A DNA stretch of 64,000 nucleotides, taken from NCBI GenBank assembly GCA_963678675.1, contig OY783194.1:18888278-18952277 (forward strand). The letters run 5' to 3'. Source of the stretch: Xiphydria camelus. Lineage: Eukaryota > Arthropoda > Insecta > Hymenoptera > Xiphydriidae. The notes beneath the pieces are model-generated. The model was not told where the DNA came from. It did no database searches and worked only from the letters and a program-made list of their open reading frames with translations. Positions 12,480-22,381 of the stretch are shown here, piece after piece; within the stretch, counting starts at the first letter, position 1; each line of letters opens with the position of its first letter. The position numbers were made by a program, and so were the translations under genes.

Positions 12480-13289
12480 TATTTGCAACCCCACGTCCGA
12501 GCGTGCATGAGTTTCAAGAAATTTCTTGTTTGTTTTCTTGTGCCGCAGTTTTTTGCAAAATGTTACTAATGCAATCAAATTTTGTTTCTTATTATTTAAA
12601 AGACTGAAAAGAATTTAAGTCATTTTTTTTATTAAGGCATAATTATAACCATATTTTTTACAAGGATGAATCAATACCTTGTTTCATTACTTCGCAAGTG
12701 GAAGACAAACATAACAAATTATTATTTTAACTACGATAATATGTAACGTGTTATTTTACACAACGACAGATAACTGCTTTCTTTAAAAGTTAAGAGAAGT
12801 TTGAAAAAGTCATTACTTTAGTCCTTAGCTCATAAAAATACAATGCAGGCAGAAGATATAAATCAATAAGAAAGAGTATTTTAGTTTTTAAAACGATAAT
12901 ATATAACGTATTATTCTGCATAATGACTGATTTTTATATGAGAGATAAAAGCAGATCTAAGGAAGTCATTGCACTCTTGTTCTCAGTGCATAAAGATATT
13001 CTACATTTTGCAATTAGATATATAAGTTTTGCTTAAGAGATGAGCTACATTTATAAAGAAGTTATCTTAATTCACTTTTGTGATAGTAAATCATATTTTT
13101 GCATTTTTGTCACATATTCTATTATCTTGTTTCTTTGTGTTGAAGATTTAAAGAAATCTAAATGAAAATGATTATTTCCGTTATTTTTCAAGATAGCATA
13201 TAATATGCGTAATTAGAACATATGTACAAATCTTGTGTATTATTTGTTCTAAAAAATATATGAGAAATAAAAATAAAGACTTACTATTT
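12480..13289. other. 3' non-coding part of the CACTA/CMC-like element
   Basis: AT-rich DNA with a diverged internal repetition: a motif close to ACGATAATATATAACGTATTATT occurs near 12735 and 12893, each followed by a region with AAGTCATT. I see no frame with coding character. Confidence 0.5.
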
Positions 13290-13788
13290 TCACATATTTT
13301 CACAAATTTACGTATTGTAAACGTATATTTTACATATTATATGTATATACTACATATTGTAGCCGGTTACTAAGCCATAAAATCTACATAAAATATACAT
13401 TTCATATACGCACATAGTACGTATATATGTATACGTATACACGTATATAAATTTACATATTATTTACGTATATATTACGTATACGGTTACGTATATTATA
13501 CGTATATACTACATATTATAGCCGGCCACTAAGCCGTAAAATCTACATAAAATATACATTTCATATACGCACATAGTACGTATATATGTATACGTATACA
13601 CGTATATAAATTTACATATTATTTACGTATATATTACGTATATTATACGTATATACTACATATTATAGCCGGTCACTAAGCCGTAAAGTCTACATAAAAT
13701 ATACATTTCATATACGTATTTGATACGTATATACGTATATAAATCTACGTATAATATATGTATATGGTACGTACGTGTGTCGTATGGG
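13290..13788. repeat. Right subterminal repeat array of the CACTA/CMC-like element
   Basis: A unit of about 150-160 bp is present three times; the landmark AGCCGG..ACTAAGCC.TAAA occurs near 13361, 13520 and 13667. The units are packed with ACGTATA palindromes like the left array, and the array runs into the right TIR. Confidence 0.75.
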
Positions 13789-14045
13789 TGGCAAGTGGAA
13801 ACGTATATTTCCCTGTCTCCATAGTGGGTTAAGAACAAAATTAAGAACCTCAACAGCAATTATTTGTGCAACAGCTGTTTTGTACAATATTAGGATTCGT
13901 TATAATGAAGACTTTGAATTTGAAAATGATGACGATATAAATGACTGTGAAGTCCCAATAGATAATATTCAATTTAATGACGCTGCGGGGCTAGCATTTC
14001 GCAGAGCTTTCATTGAAGCACACTTTCGTTAATTTGTATATGAAA

Positions 14046-14364
14046 TCAATTGAATATTGATTTCATATACAAATTAACGAAATTGGGACAAATAGCTGTT
14101 GCGCAATTAATTGCTGTTGAGGTTCTTAATTTTGTTCTTAACCCACTATGGAGACAGGGAAATATACGTTTCCACTTGCCAAATAACCTTTCAATTACGT
14201 TTCGCGTCCTTATATGAGCTTCGTTATACCTTCTTTCTGCATTTGTATTTGGATTTAATAACGGTGTAAGTAAATAATTCTTACAGGCATATCCATTATC
14301 GCCAAGAAGCAATCCGGGAATTTGATTTAATTGAAAACGTGCCCTAAGTGCACTTCGATTACCA
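14046..14364 (-). pseudogene. Inverted, internally deleted copy of the Harbinger B transposase last exon
   Basis: Read on the minus strand this repeats the B exon from RSALRARFQLNQIPG through LLGDNGYACKNYLL, NVIERLFGKWKRIF and LRTSTAI. It then jumps to the 3' end sequence TTAATTTGTATATGAAATCA, losing about 150 bp. It abuts the sense copy tail to tail at about 14045, so the two form a hairpin-like inverted duplication of about 250 bp per arm. It lacks the 8.3-kb insertion and so records the empty target site (TTATTTGGCAAG). Confidence 0.8.
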
Positions 14365-14370
14365 GGTAAT

Positions 14371-14632
14371 AATTGAAGGGCTTTGGAAAAACGTGACAAG
14401 CCACACTCTGTTCACAAATAAACAGTTTACTTTGTAGTAGTCCCCTGCATTTTTTGTTCATACTTTAAGATTATAGAGGTTAATATATGAGCTAGAATAC
14501 ATCTGTTAAAAACATTCAGGGGTTATATTAATCAAATGTGCATTTTACAGATTATTTTGAAACTTCAAAGCTCGTCTTCTCAATAAAATGATTCTGTGGT
14601 TTGTCACGTTTTTTCAATAAGCCCTTTAATTA
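14371..14632. repeat. Small MITE with short inverted ends
   Basis: AATTGAAGGGCTTTGGAAAA at the left and TTTTCAATAAGCCCTTTAATT at the right are imperfect complements. ACGTGACAAGCCACA is mirrored by TGTGGTTTGTCACGT. The interior is unremarkable. Confidence 0.6.
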
Positions 14633-14675
14633 TATATTCAATAATTTTATTTAACATTAATTTAACTTGTATATA

Positions 14676-14916
14676 CAGGGTGAGTCGGGAGGATCGAACC
14701 AAACTCCAGGAGCGTATTGTACATAAGATAATAATGTAAAAAAACTTATATGTCCTTATCCGATTTTCATTTTTACAGCACTAAATAGAAATTATTAATT
14801 ACGCTGCAACTTGAAAACAAATGAAAATTGGAAAAGGACATATAAGTTTTTTTTACATCATTATATAGTGTACAATACGCTCCTAGAGTTTGGTCCGATC
14901 CTCCCGACTCACCCTG
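14676..14916. repeat. Foldback MITE with CAGGGTGAGTC ends (Tc1/mariner-like)
   Basis: CAGGGTGAGTCGGGAGGATC starts the left arm and its complement ends the right arm; the arms are about 100 bp with few mismatches. TATA flanks both sides, consistent with a TA target duplication. Confidence 0.8.
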
Positions 14917-15143
14917 TATAAACCACGATATATAATTATACTAAAAGCATTAATAGGATACAATAATGTGAAGCAATGCATTTATTTAATATATATTTAT
15001 TAAACATCTCAATAAAAGAAAATAGTTAATAATTTTTATATTCTTATGCTATTTTTAATTCTTATACTATTAGAAATTGTGTATCTATTTGGTGTATGTA
15101 CTTATAAAGAATCTCAATAAAAAAACATTAAACTATACTTTAA

Positions 15144-15470
15144 GAGGCCGACATACCTCCTCGAAACGCATGCAAAACTTGTCGCAGAAGGGCTACGCTC
15201 ATTTCGTAACGGGAAACAATGTCCATACCAAACTTATCACACTTTCAGACCAAATATCATTAAAGGTCTCTATAAGAACCAAATTATATATTTTTGTATA
15301 ACAACATCTGCATGGATTTTTTTACACAGAAATATATAATTTGGTTCTTATAGAGGACCTTCAATGATATTTGGTCTGAAAGTGTGATAAGTTTGGTATG
15401 GACATTATTTCCCGTTACGAAATGAGCGTAGCCCTTCTGCGACAAGTTTTGTGCGAGGTATGTCGGTCTC
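15144..15470. repeat. Foldback MITE flanked by TTAA
   Basis: The arms are near-perfect complements of about 150 bp (left GAGGCCGACATACCTC, right GAG.TATGTCGGTCTC). TTAA sits on both sides (15140-15143, 15471-15474), the duplication expected for piggyBac-like mobilisation. A small asymmetric loop lies near 15305. Confidence 0.8.
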
Positions 15471-15492
15471 TTAAGTCATTATAATACTTTTA

Positions 15493-16500
15493 TTAGAAAT
15501 AACGTTCTTCAGCCTTTAATTGAGCTTCAGCATGTTGAAGTCTTAATATTGCTAACTTAACTTCAGCGTCTGCAGCAATCATTCGTTTTTCATGCAATTC
15601 CTTTTGTTGTGCGATAGAATCCTGTATTTTTTTAATCCGTAATTTTCTTTCCTCTAAATTCCAATCACGATTTGAGTATTTGGAAGATCTCGATGTCCCC
15701 ATCTCTAATCTTCGTCTCTTTGGCGTTGGAAGTTCATTTCTTAAATCTATTTCTTCCTCACCACCAGACGAAATTTTACCTTCGTCAGCTTCCTCAGGAA
15801 GTATGTTATTCTGCTTCTCAAAAATTGCATTACTGTCCCACGAACATGGTAATTGTACACCCGGGCTCACGGAATCTGTCGCTGGTGACTTTTTTTAAAT
15901 GTTATTTTTAAACGTACTAACCAATGATTAATCAATCCTCGTGCTTTCATTAACGAGAGTAGACGTCACCGTAGCTAATGAGGGCATGAGAATTAATTGT
16001 TCACTGGTTAGTACGTTTAAAAATAAGGTTTAAAAAAGTCACCAGCGACAGATTTCGTGAGCACGGGTGTACGTCGACATGTGGCGCTGCAGTGTCGACA
16101 AAATCAAGAACTGGATCATTTGTCACATTAGAAGAAGGTCCACCACCTGTTAATAATCTATTCTGCCTATCTGCGGTATTTTGCTTGCGTTTCCTACGGT
16201 ACATACATTATATTAATTCCATATTCTAGCTAAATGAACATCAACAACTGTTCTAGATGTCAATAAATATTTCGTACTTACCTCTGTTTAATGTTTTCCC
16301 AGCATTTACGAAGCTGTTTAACGGTTCTTGTTAGAAAGCCCTTGACTGTTAAACGCTGTTGTTATTTTATCCCAAATTATATATTTTTCTTTACTTGTTG
16401 TGGCGTCAGTCTTCTTATTTTCAATAATACCAGTGTGTTGTGATACTAACTGCACGAGCAACAGTTTCTCTCGTTCGCTGTATAATGTTTTACCCTCCAT
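15493..16500 (-). pseudogene. Myb/SANT-like gene of Harbinger B, frameshifted and interrupted by a MITE
   Basis: Exon 1 is 16282-16500 and exon 2 is 15493-16193 on the minus strand. Exon 2 contains a 210-bp MITE (15859-16068). Removing the MITE and its duplicated GTAC rejoins HVDV to QLPCSW in frame. The N-terminal domain starts YSEREKLLLVQLV and has WDKITTAFN, then in a shifted frame RTVKQLRKCWENIKQR. One surplus base, or two missing bases, between these segments breaks the frame near 16320-16340. Correcting it gives about 234 residues. TGGGP follows the domain, as in element A, and the C-terminus (NLEERKLRIKKIQ, QKELHEKRM) looks like a coiled coil. Likely inactive. Confidence 0.75.
15859..16068. 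repeat. 210-bp MITE inserted in the Myb-like gene, 4-bp duplication GTAC
   Basis: The ends are inverted repeats of about 31 bp: ACCCGGGCTCACGGAATCTG at the left, mirrored by a right end closing in GTGAGCACGGGT. GTAC occurs at 15855-15858 and 16069-16072. The host reading frame is restored exactly by removal, which confirms the borders. Inner arms (GGTTAGTACGTTTAAAAATA and its complement) continue the fold. Confidence 0.85.
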
Positions 16501-16699
16501 TATATTTTAGCACTGTTTTCTAGCGCTCTTGCTGGTAATTTAATCCTATGCAAACCTATGACTACCAAATTCTCTAGAAATCAGACCCTCGAGTAAGTAT
16601 TTGTCTATGAAATGTACGGTTACCTGAGGGCGCACTCAGGCCCTCACTCGAGGATCCCTCCACCCTCAGCTTGAGGTTCGACTATGAATACGGGCCTGA

Positions 16700-17017
16700 G
16701 ACCACGCTTTGTCGCCAGTCGTACTAATCCGCTACGTGGCGCCCTATCGCTGGCCCTGTGTTGGCTGCTGCTGGCTGCTGGCTGTTGGCTGCGCTGGCTC
16801 ATATAAAATTCGTTCGAACATTTACTGGACTATTTCTATTACTTCATAAAATTCCTTATCCCTACATATTTATTACAAAATGGAATAATGCTTCATTGCA
16901 CTCAAGCCCCTTCATTCACACGTCATTCGCCCGCTTTCAGCCGGGCCTGCTGGACCAGCGACACTGCGCCACCACGCAGTTGGCGACAACGGTTTGGCCA
17001 TGCGAAACGCAGAGTTG
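16700..17017. other. Non-coding interval with a CTGCTGGCTG simple repeat
   Basis: This lies between Harbinger B and the nested Harbinger pair. 16761-16798 is a degenerate GGCTGCTGGCTGTTGGCTGC run. The rest shows no gene or paired repeat. GC content is higher than in the flanking transposons, so it may be host sequence upstream of the fem-1 gene. Confidence 0.4.
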
Positions 17018-17334
17018 CAGGGCCGCGTTCATAAAGTTTACTCTTTAACGCAGAGTTAACTAGAGTTAACTCTATAGCGTTCAGAAACTCGAATATTGCC
17101 GGAAGTACCAACAGAGTAAACCGTTCATGAATTCGATAGAGTTAACTCTGGAGTTAACTATTTTTACCCACATCAAACAGGGCTACGTTCATAAAGTTTG
17201 CTCCGAGTAGGGTTAGAGTAGAGTTAAGCGAAGGGGGAGTTAACTCTGAGAATACATCACGTTTGTGAACGACCCAGAGTAATGCTTGAGTAAACAAGGA
17301 GAACGGAGAAGTAGTGGTCTCATAACCTATCAGG

Positions 17335-18832
17335 ATGGCGGAGAACATTAAAAAAGTTGCATATTTCACTGTCATGTCTTTTGCAAAGAACTTAATAATG
17401 TCTATTAATGTGAGTACAATGACATATATACATATTCTGCTTTCAAATTATACTATAAATAATTGAAAAGGATTACATTTTTTCACGAATTATATCTTAT
17501 TTTATGTTTTAGGAAGAATCTGACGACGACGAAGAATATGAAATATTAGTAGCGGCCGAAATAGAAAAGCCTACGCGTATTGTAGGATACATGGAAAATG
17601 TTGTGGCAAATTACACCCGCATGGAGTTTCAAAGTCATTTCAGATTATCGTTTGAAGCTTTTGAATATTTACTGGGACAAGTTGGCCCACTATTAATAAA
17701 GGAGGAAGAAAACAAACAGGCTGGTCGTCCGCCGATAGTCCCGCGTAAACAATTACTTTCAGTAATTTGGATATTGGCCACTTCTGATTCATACAGGTAT
17801 GATAACATCAATGCTTCAATATTCTATCATTGAATGCAGTTGCCATCTATAAACCATAGTCATAATTACAGTTCAGAAATTAATTCATTAGTTTGTTCAC
17901 TTCTTAAGTAATCTGTATGTCAATCTACAACAAAGGGTTTTCTTAATTTCCAACTCTTTGAAATCATACTTGAGATTTTAAGTACAGTAGTTATAAATTA
18001 TGAAAATGTTTTTAGATCCGTTGGTGAAAAATTTGATATGGCGAAGTCATCATTATCAGTATGCTTTGTACGAGTAATTAATGCTCTGTGCATAATTTCT
18101 CCAAACATAATAAAATGGCCACGTGGTATAGAAATTGAGGAAACTACAGCAAGATTCGAAAGAATTTCAAATATCTCTAATGTAATTGGTGCAATAGATG
18201 GATCATACATTTCAATTAAAGCTCCTAAAGAAGATGCGGAGACTTATATCAACCAGAAATGCTTCTACGCTATTACATTGCAAGGAATTTGTGACGCATC
18301 TTTGAAATTTATAGATTGTTTTATTGTGTACTCAAGTTCCGTGAGTGATGTAAGGATTTTTAGAAACTCAGATATATACAGGTATATTATAGCAAATACA
18401 AATCGCTACTTTCCAAGGGATGAATTTTTATTGGGAGATAAAGCTTACCCTGTATTGCAATGGCTAATCCCACCGTATATCGATAATGGAAACTTAAATG
18501 CAGTTCAACGTCAATTCAATGAAAGTGTATCTAGAACTAGGCAAGTTATTGAACGAGCGTTTGCTCTCCTGAAAGGACGATTTAGGAGACTTAAATATTT
18601 AGACATGAATCGCACAGATTTAATACCAGGGACAGTTTTGGCAGCGTGCGTTATACATAATATTTGCTTAGATCATAACGATATGAATATCCCAGAGTAT
18701 ATTAATCAAGGAATAGAAGTTGATAACGATGTGAATGAAAACCCAGTACACGACATTCGTGGTTGTTACCAAGAAATTAGTGGTAATGAAAAGAGGAATA
18801 ATCTTGCTAATAATCTTTATCGTCCCCAGTAG
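17335..18832 (+). CDS. Harbinger transposase, inner copy of element C
   Basis: Three exons, 17335-17409, 17513-17796 and 18016-18832, give an intact 391-residue protein. An acidic N-terminal stretch (EESDDDEEYE) is followed by a helical DNA-contact region (FRLSFEAFEYLL, GRPPIVPRKQLLSVIWILATSDSYRSVGEKFDMAKSS). The HARBI1-type nuclease then has Asp in VIGAIDGSYISIK, Asp in FLLGDKAYPVLQW and Glu in RTRQVIERAFALLKGRF. A His-containing AACVIHNICLDH motif lies near the end. There are no stops or shifts and the outer copy is the same, so both may be active. The start ATG is the first in frame after upstream stops. The gene converges with the Myb-like gene; 18833-19480 between them holds no gene. Confidence 0.9.
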
Positions 18833-19480
18833 CACGTGAATATTTTAAGAACGTTAAAAGATCCGACTAACTGTTACATATTTTTATAGTTCTTATCTCG
18901 TTCATATTATGTCGCCCCACTCGAATGTTCTCATAAATGTTCATGAACGTTGTTCGAATGTTTATAATATGGAAACGATTTGAAAATGAACTCCTTCCGA
19001 GAAAAAAAATTGTATATATAATTATCATAGATGCCATAGTAGTACACGTTGACGTATATTTTAGGCTATATGTAACAATAATAATAAATAACATGTAATA
19101 TTGAAATGTTTTATTTGTAATAAACAGTATCATACTTACGAACAAAAAATATATGTATTGCGCATATTATTATGTAGTATTAATACCTTTGGTTACATTA
19201 CTACTACTATAACTCCCTTTGGTCACATTTACTTCGTAATACTAGTTAAGAAGCAGTTTTTAACACATTACTAAGCAGTATTAAGGTAGTTCTATCATCA
19301 GACGAAAGATTGCACAAAAGTTTAATCCTTATGAAACTTCTAAACATAATACATCACAGCATTCCATTGATTCCGCCTTCAACATTAAAAAAATAAGAAA
19401 TAGTATGGATATATCATCCATTTGATGTTTCGAAGTATTTATCAATAACAATTTTAACGTTTTTAACTTCGAAATAAAAA

Positions 19481-20423
19481 TTATAATTTTTTTATTAATA
19501 GATCCATTTTCTGGCTGAAAACGTCTATTGCCTTTTCTTGGACTGCAATTAGCTCTTGATGTCTTCTACTTCTTTCTTCTTCTTTCTTAGTATTCATATT
19601 ATCCAAGTGACTGAACAGATGCTCTACTTTGTTTCGTTTATACATCCTCTGCGGTATTTCATCGCTTCGAATGCTCCTCTTCAGAACTTTTTTTGCATTA
19701 ACATTTTCGTCATTCTTTGCCTTTTCTAAAATATTTTCATCTTTGACATCTACCTCCGATTCGATTCCTACGCCCCTTGAAGAAGAAGCGATTGCCAGAG
19801 GAACTACATTAGGCTTCCGCCTAAATATTTCGTCAAATAATTCGAAATATTCAAATCGTATGGCAGCAGCACCGCTTGCCGTTGCTTTCATGTTATCTAC
19901 TTTAGCGTGATACTTCTTTTTTAGATTTTTAAACTTAAAATCGCATTGCTTGGCAGTGTACATTAAGTTCTGTTCTTTTAGATTCCCAGAAATTTTTTTC
20001 CACACAGCTTCATTCCGTATCGTCGATGACTGGAACTGTTTTATGTTCCTTTTATATTGCATGGTTAATGCTACTATAGCATCATGTGTCCAACGATTGG
20101 AATCACTTTTAGTGGTGTCAGTGCCATCATCTTCTTGCGATGAACCTGAATAATTTTGTAGCGGCACAGAATTTTCATTGCTAGGACTCTGTGTTTCGAT
20201 GTTGGCATACATCAATGTTTTATCTGCAAATTTTTGGGTTTCTCAATTGTAGTCTCATGCCGATGAAAAATTTGGATTCATCACGTTAAAACTGTAATAC
20301 TTTCTTAACAAAGTAGAAAATAACCTTACCTTTTACATTTTGAATTAATGTAAATCCCTCACTATTTAAAATCTGGTTTCCGTCTTCATTAGTAATTATT
20401 ATATAATTCTTATATTCTGACAT
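19481..20423 (-). CDS. Myb/SANT-like protein, inner copy of element C
   Basis: Two exons on the minus strand, 20330-20423 and 19481-20223, give 278 residues. A trihelix-type Myb/SANT domain (about residues 70-150) shows RWTHDAIVALTMQYK, VWKKISGNLKEQ, KQCDFKFKNLKKKYHAK. The C-terminus is highly charged (NTKKEEERSRRHQELIAVQEKAIDVF) and is probably a coiled coil. This is the second protein expected in a Harbinger element, needed in known cases for nuclear entry and TIR binding of the transposase. An upstream in-frame ATG at 20468 is also possible; I prefer the MSEYKNY start because it is where the family-like sequence begins. Confidence 0.85.
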
Positions 20424-20790
20424 TTTCCAAAATATTATAACCTCTTTATTAACCAGTGCGGTCACCACGTGAATACCTATTTACGCGGGTCGAGTCTCTG
20501 CGCATGACGAGTTACTTCTACCAACCTGTTTGATGTGGGTAAAAATAGTTAACTCCAGAGTTAACTCTATCGAATTCATGAACGGTTTACTCTGTTGGTA
20601 CTTCCGGCAATATTCGAGTTTCTGAACGCTATAGAGTTAACTCTAGTTAACTCTGCGTTAAAGAGTAAACTTTATGAACGCGGCCCAGGTTGGTAGAAGT
20701 AACTCGTCATGCGCAGAGACTCGACCCGCGTAAATAGGTATTCACGTGGTGACCGCACTGGTTAATAAAGAGGTTATAATATTTTGGAAA

Positions 20791-21733
20791 ATGTCAGAAT
20801 ATAAGAATTATATAATAATTACTAATGAAGACGGAAACCAGATTTTAAATAGTGAGGGATTTACATTAATTCAAAATGTAAAAGGTAAGGTTATTTTCTA
20901 CTTTGTTAAGAAAGTATTACAGTTTTAACGTGATGAATCCAAATTTTTCATCGGCATGAGACTACAATTGAGAAACCCAAAAATTTGCAGATAAAACATT
21001 GATGTATGCCAACATCGAAACACAGAGTCCTAGCAATGAAAATTCTGTGCCGCTACAAAATTATTCAGGTTCATCGCAAGAAGATGATGGCACTGACACC
21101 ACTAAAAGTGATTCCAATCGTTGGACACATGATGCTATAGTAGCATTAACCATGCAATATAAAAGGAACATAAAACAGTTCCAGTCATCGACGATACGGA
21201 ATGAAGCTGTGTGGAAAAAAATTTCTGGGAATCTAAAAGAACAGAACTTAATGTACACTGCCAAGCAATGCGATTTTAAGTTTAAAAATCTAAAAAAGAA
21301 GTATCACGCTAAAGTAGATAACATGAAAGCAACGGCAAGCGGTGCTGCTGCCATACGATTTGAATATTTCGAATTATTTGACGAAATATTTAGGCGGAAG
21401 CCTAATGTAGTTCCTCTGGCAATCGCTTCTTCTTCAAGGGGCGTAGGAATCGAATCGGAGGTAGATGTCAAAGATGAAAATATTTTAGAAAAGGCAAAGA
21501 ATGACGAAAATGTTAATGCAAAAAAAGTTCTGAAGAGGAGCATTCGAAGCGATGAAATACCGCAGAGGATGTATAAACGAAACAAAGTAGAGCATCTGTT
21601 CAGTCACTTGGATAATATGAATACTAAGAAAGAAGAAGAAAGAAGTAGAAGACATCAAGAGCTAATTGCAGTCCAAGAAAAGGCAATAGACGTTTTCAGC
21701 CAGAAAATGGATCTATTAATAAAAAAATTATAA
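20791..21733 (+). CDS. Myb/SANT-like protein, outer copy of element C
   Basis: Mirror image of the inner-copy gene: exons 20791-20884 and 20991-21733, same 278-residue product, with no residue difference seen in the open frame. In this copy the promoter-proximal end is separated from its own terminal repeat by the 3.5-kb insertion. Its upstream region therefore now abuts the end of the inner element, which could alter its expression. Confidence 0.87.
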
Positions 21734-22381
21734 TTTTTATTTCGAAGTTAAAAACGTTAAAATTGTTATTGATAAATACTTCGAAACATCAAATGGATGA
21801 TATATCCATACTATTTCTTATTTTTTTAATGTTGAAGGCGGAATCAATGGAATGCTGTGATGTATTATGTTTAGAAGTTTCATAAGGATTAAACTTTTGT
21901 GCAATCTTTCGTCTGATGATAGAACTACCTTAATACTGCTTAGTAATGTGTTAAAAACTGCTTCTTAACTAGTATTACGAAGTAAATGTGACCAAAGGGA
22001 GTTATAGTAGTAGTAATGTAACCAAAGGTATTAATACTACATAATAATATGCGCAATACATATATTTTTTGTTCGTAAGTATGATACTGTTTATTACAAA
22101 TAAAACATTTCAATATTACATGTTATTTATTATTATTGTTACATATAGCCTAAAATATACGTCAACGTGTACTACTATGGCATCTATGATAATTATATAT
22201 ACAATTTTTTTTCTCGGAAGGAGTTCATTTTCAAATCGTTTCCATATTATAAACATTCGAACAACGTTCATGAACATTTATGAGAACATTCGAGTGGGGC
22301 GACATAATATGAACGAGATAAGAACTATAAAAATATGTAACAGTTAGTCGGATCTTTTAACGTTCTTAAAATATTCACGTG

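Larger units (their letters stand above)
5492..13788 (+). mobile_element. CACTA/CMC-like DNA transposon, 8297 bp
   Basis: The ends are CCCACACGACACAC (5492) and its complement GTGTGTCGTATGGG (ending 13788), a 14-bp TIR with one mismatch. The target dinucleotide TG is duplicated (5490-5491 and 13789-13790). The inverted transposase copy at 14046-14364 preserves the empty site, which fixes the borders to the base. Both ends carry long arrays rich in the palindrome TATACGTATA. Inside are a DDE transposase (6799-8934) and a six-exon DUF4806-type gene (9418-12479). A 2-bp duplication, subterminal repeats and a transposase of this kind fit the CACTA (EnSpm) branch of CMC transposons. The terminal CCCAC differs from the classical CACTA, so the exact family is uncertain. 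Confidence 0.75.
4092..14032 (+). pseudogene. Harbinger B transposase, last exon split by an 8.3-kb insertion
   Basis: Exons are 4092-4370, 4778-5053 and 5233-5491, with the last exon resuming at 13791-14032. Leaving out the insertion and its duplicated TG gives an intact 351-residue frame. Motifs: SQSSISRIIKSI, YFPRN, first Asp in GCIDCTH, second Asp in LLGDNGYACKNYLL, and Glu in RTRNVIERLFGKWKRIF. The break falls exactly in the codon after ERLF, so the Glu is kept on the left side but the C-terminal helical part is 8.3 kb away. Apart from this the gene looks undamaged, which makes the insertion the likely inactivating event. An uninterrupted copy of the target occurs inverted at 14046-14364. 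Confidence 0.85.
3909..16696 (+). mobile_element. Harbinger element B with nested insertions
   Basis: The termini are inverted repeats: GGCCCGTATTCATAGTCGAA at 3909 and its complement ending at 16696, so the TIR is about 27 bp with further imperfect subterminal homology. A 3-bp duplication TGA lies on both sides (3906-3908, 16697-16699), close to the TWA typical of Harbinger. It carries a transposase (+) and a Myb/SANT-like gene (-) that converge. Later insertions are the CACTA/CMC-like element (5492-13788) and MITEs at about 14371-14632, 14676-14916, 15144-15470 and 15859-16068. Confidence 0.85.
17181..20685 (+). mobile_element. Harbinger element C, inner copy, 3505 bp
   Basis: A full-length copy with ends GGCTACGTTCATAAAGTTTG (17181) and CTTTATGAACGCGGCC (ending 20685). 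CAG is duplicated on either side (17178-17180, 20686-20688). The inner copy itself contains the uninterrupted target sequence near 20527 (reverse of CATCAAACAGGTTGG), which shows where and how it entered the outer copy. Paired positions sum to 41214 across the whole arm, so no length difference separates the copies. All long open frames match between the arms. Confidence 0.9.

Noticed and set aside
18867..19145. Open frame on the minus strand between the convergent Harbinger C genes (mirrored at 22069-22347)
   Set aside because: Low-complexity, AT-driven sequence with no motif; it lies in the 3' flank of both genes.
20527..20688. Reading the middle of the 7-kb palindrome as a separate small element or a replication origin
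   Set aside because: It is exactly the terminal part of the inner Harbinger copy; lengths (3505 bp each) and CAG duplications explain it fully.
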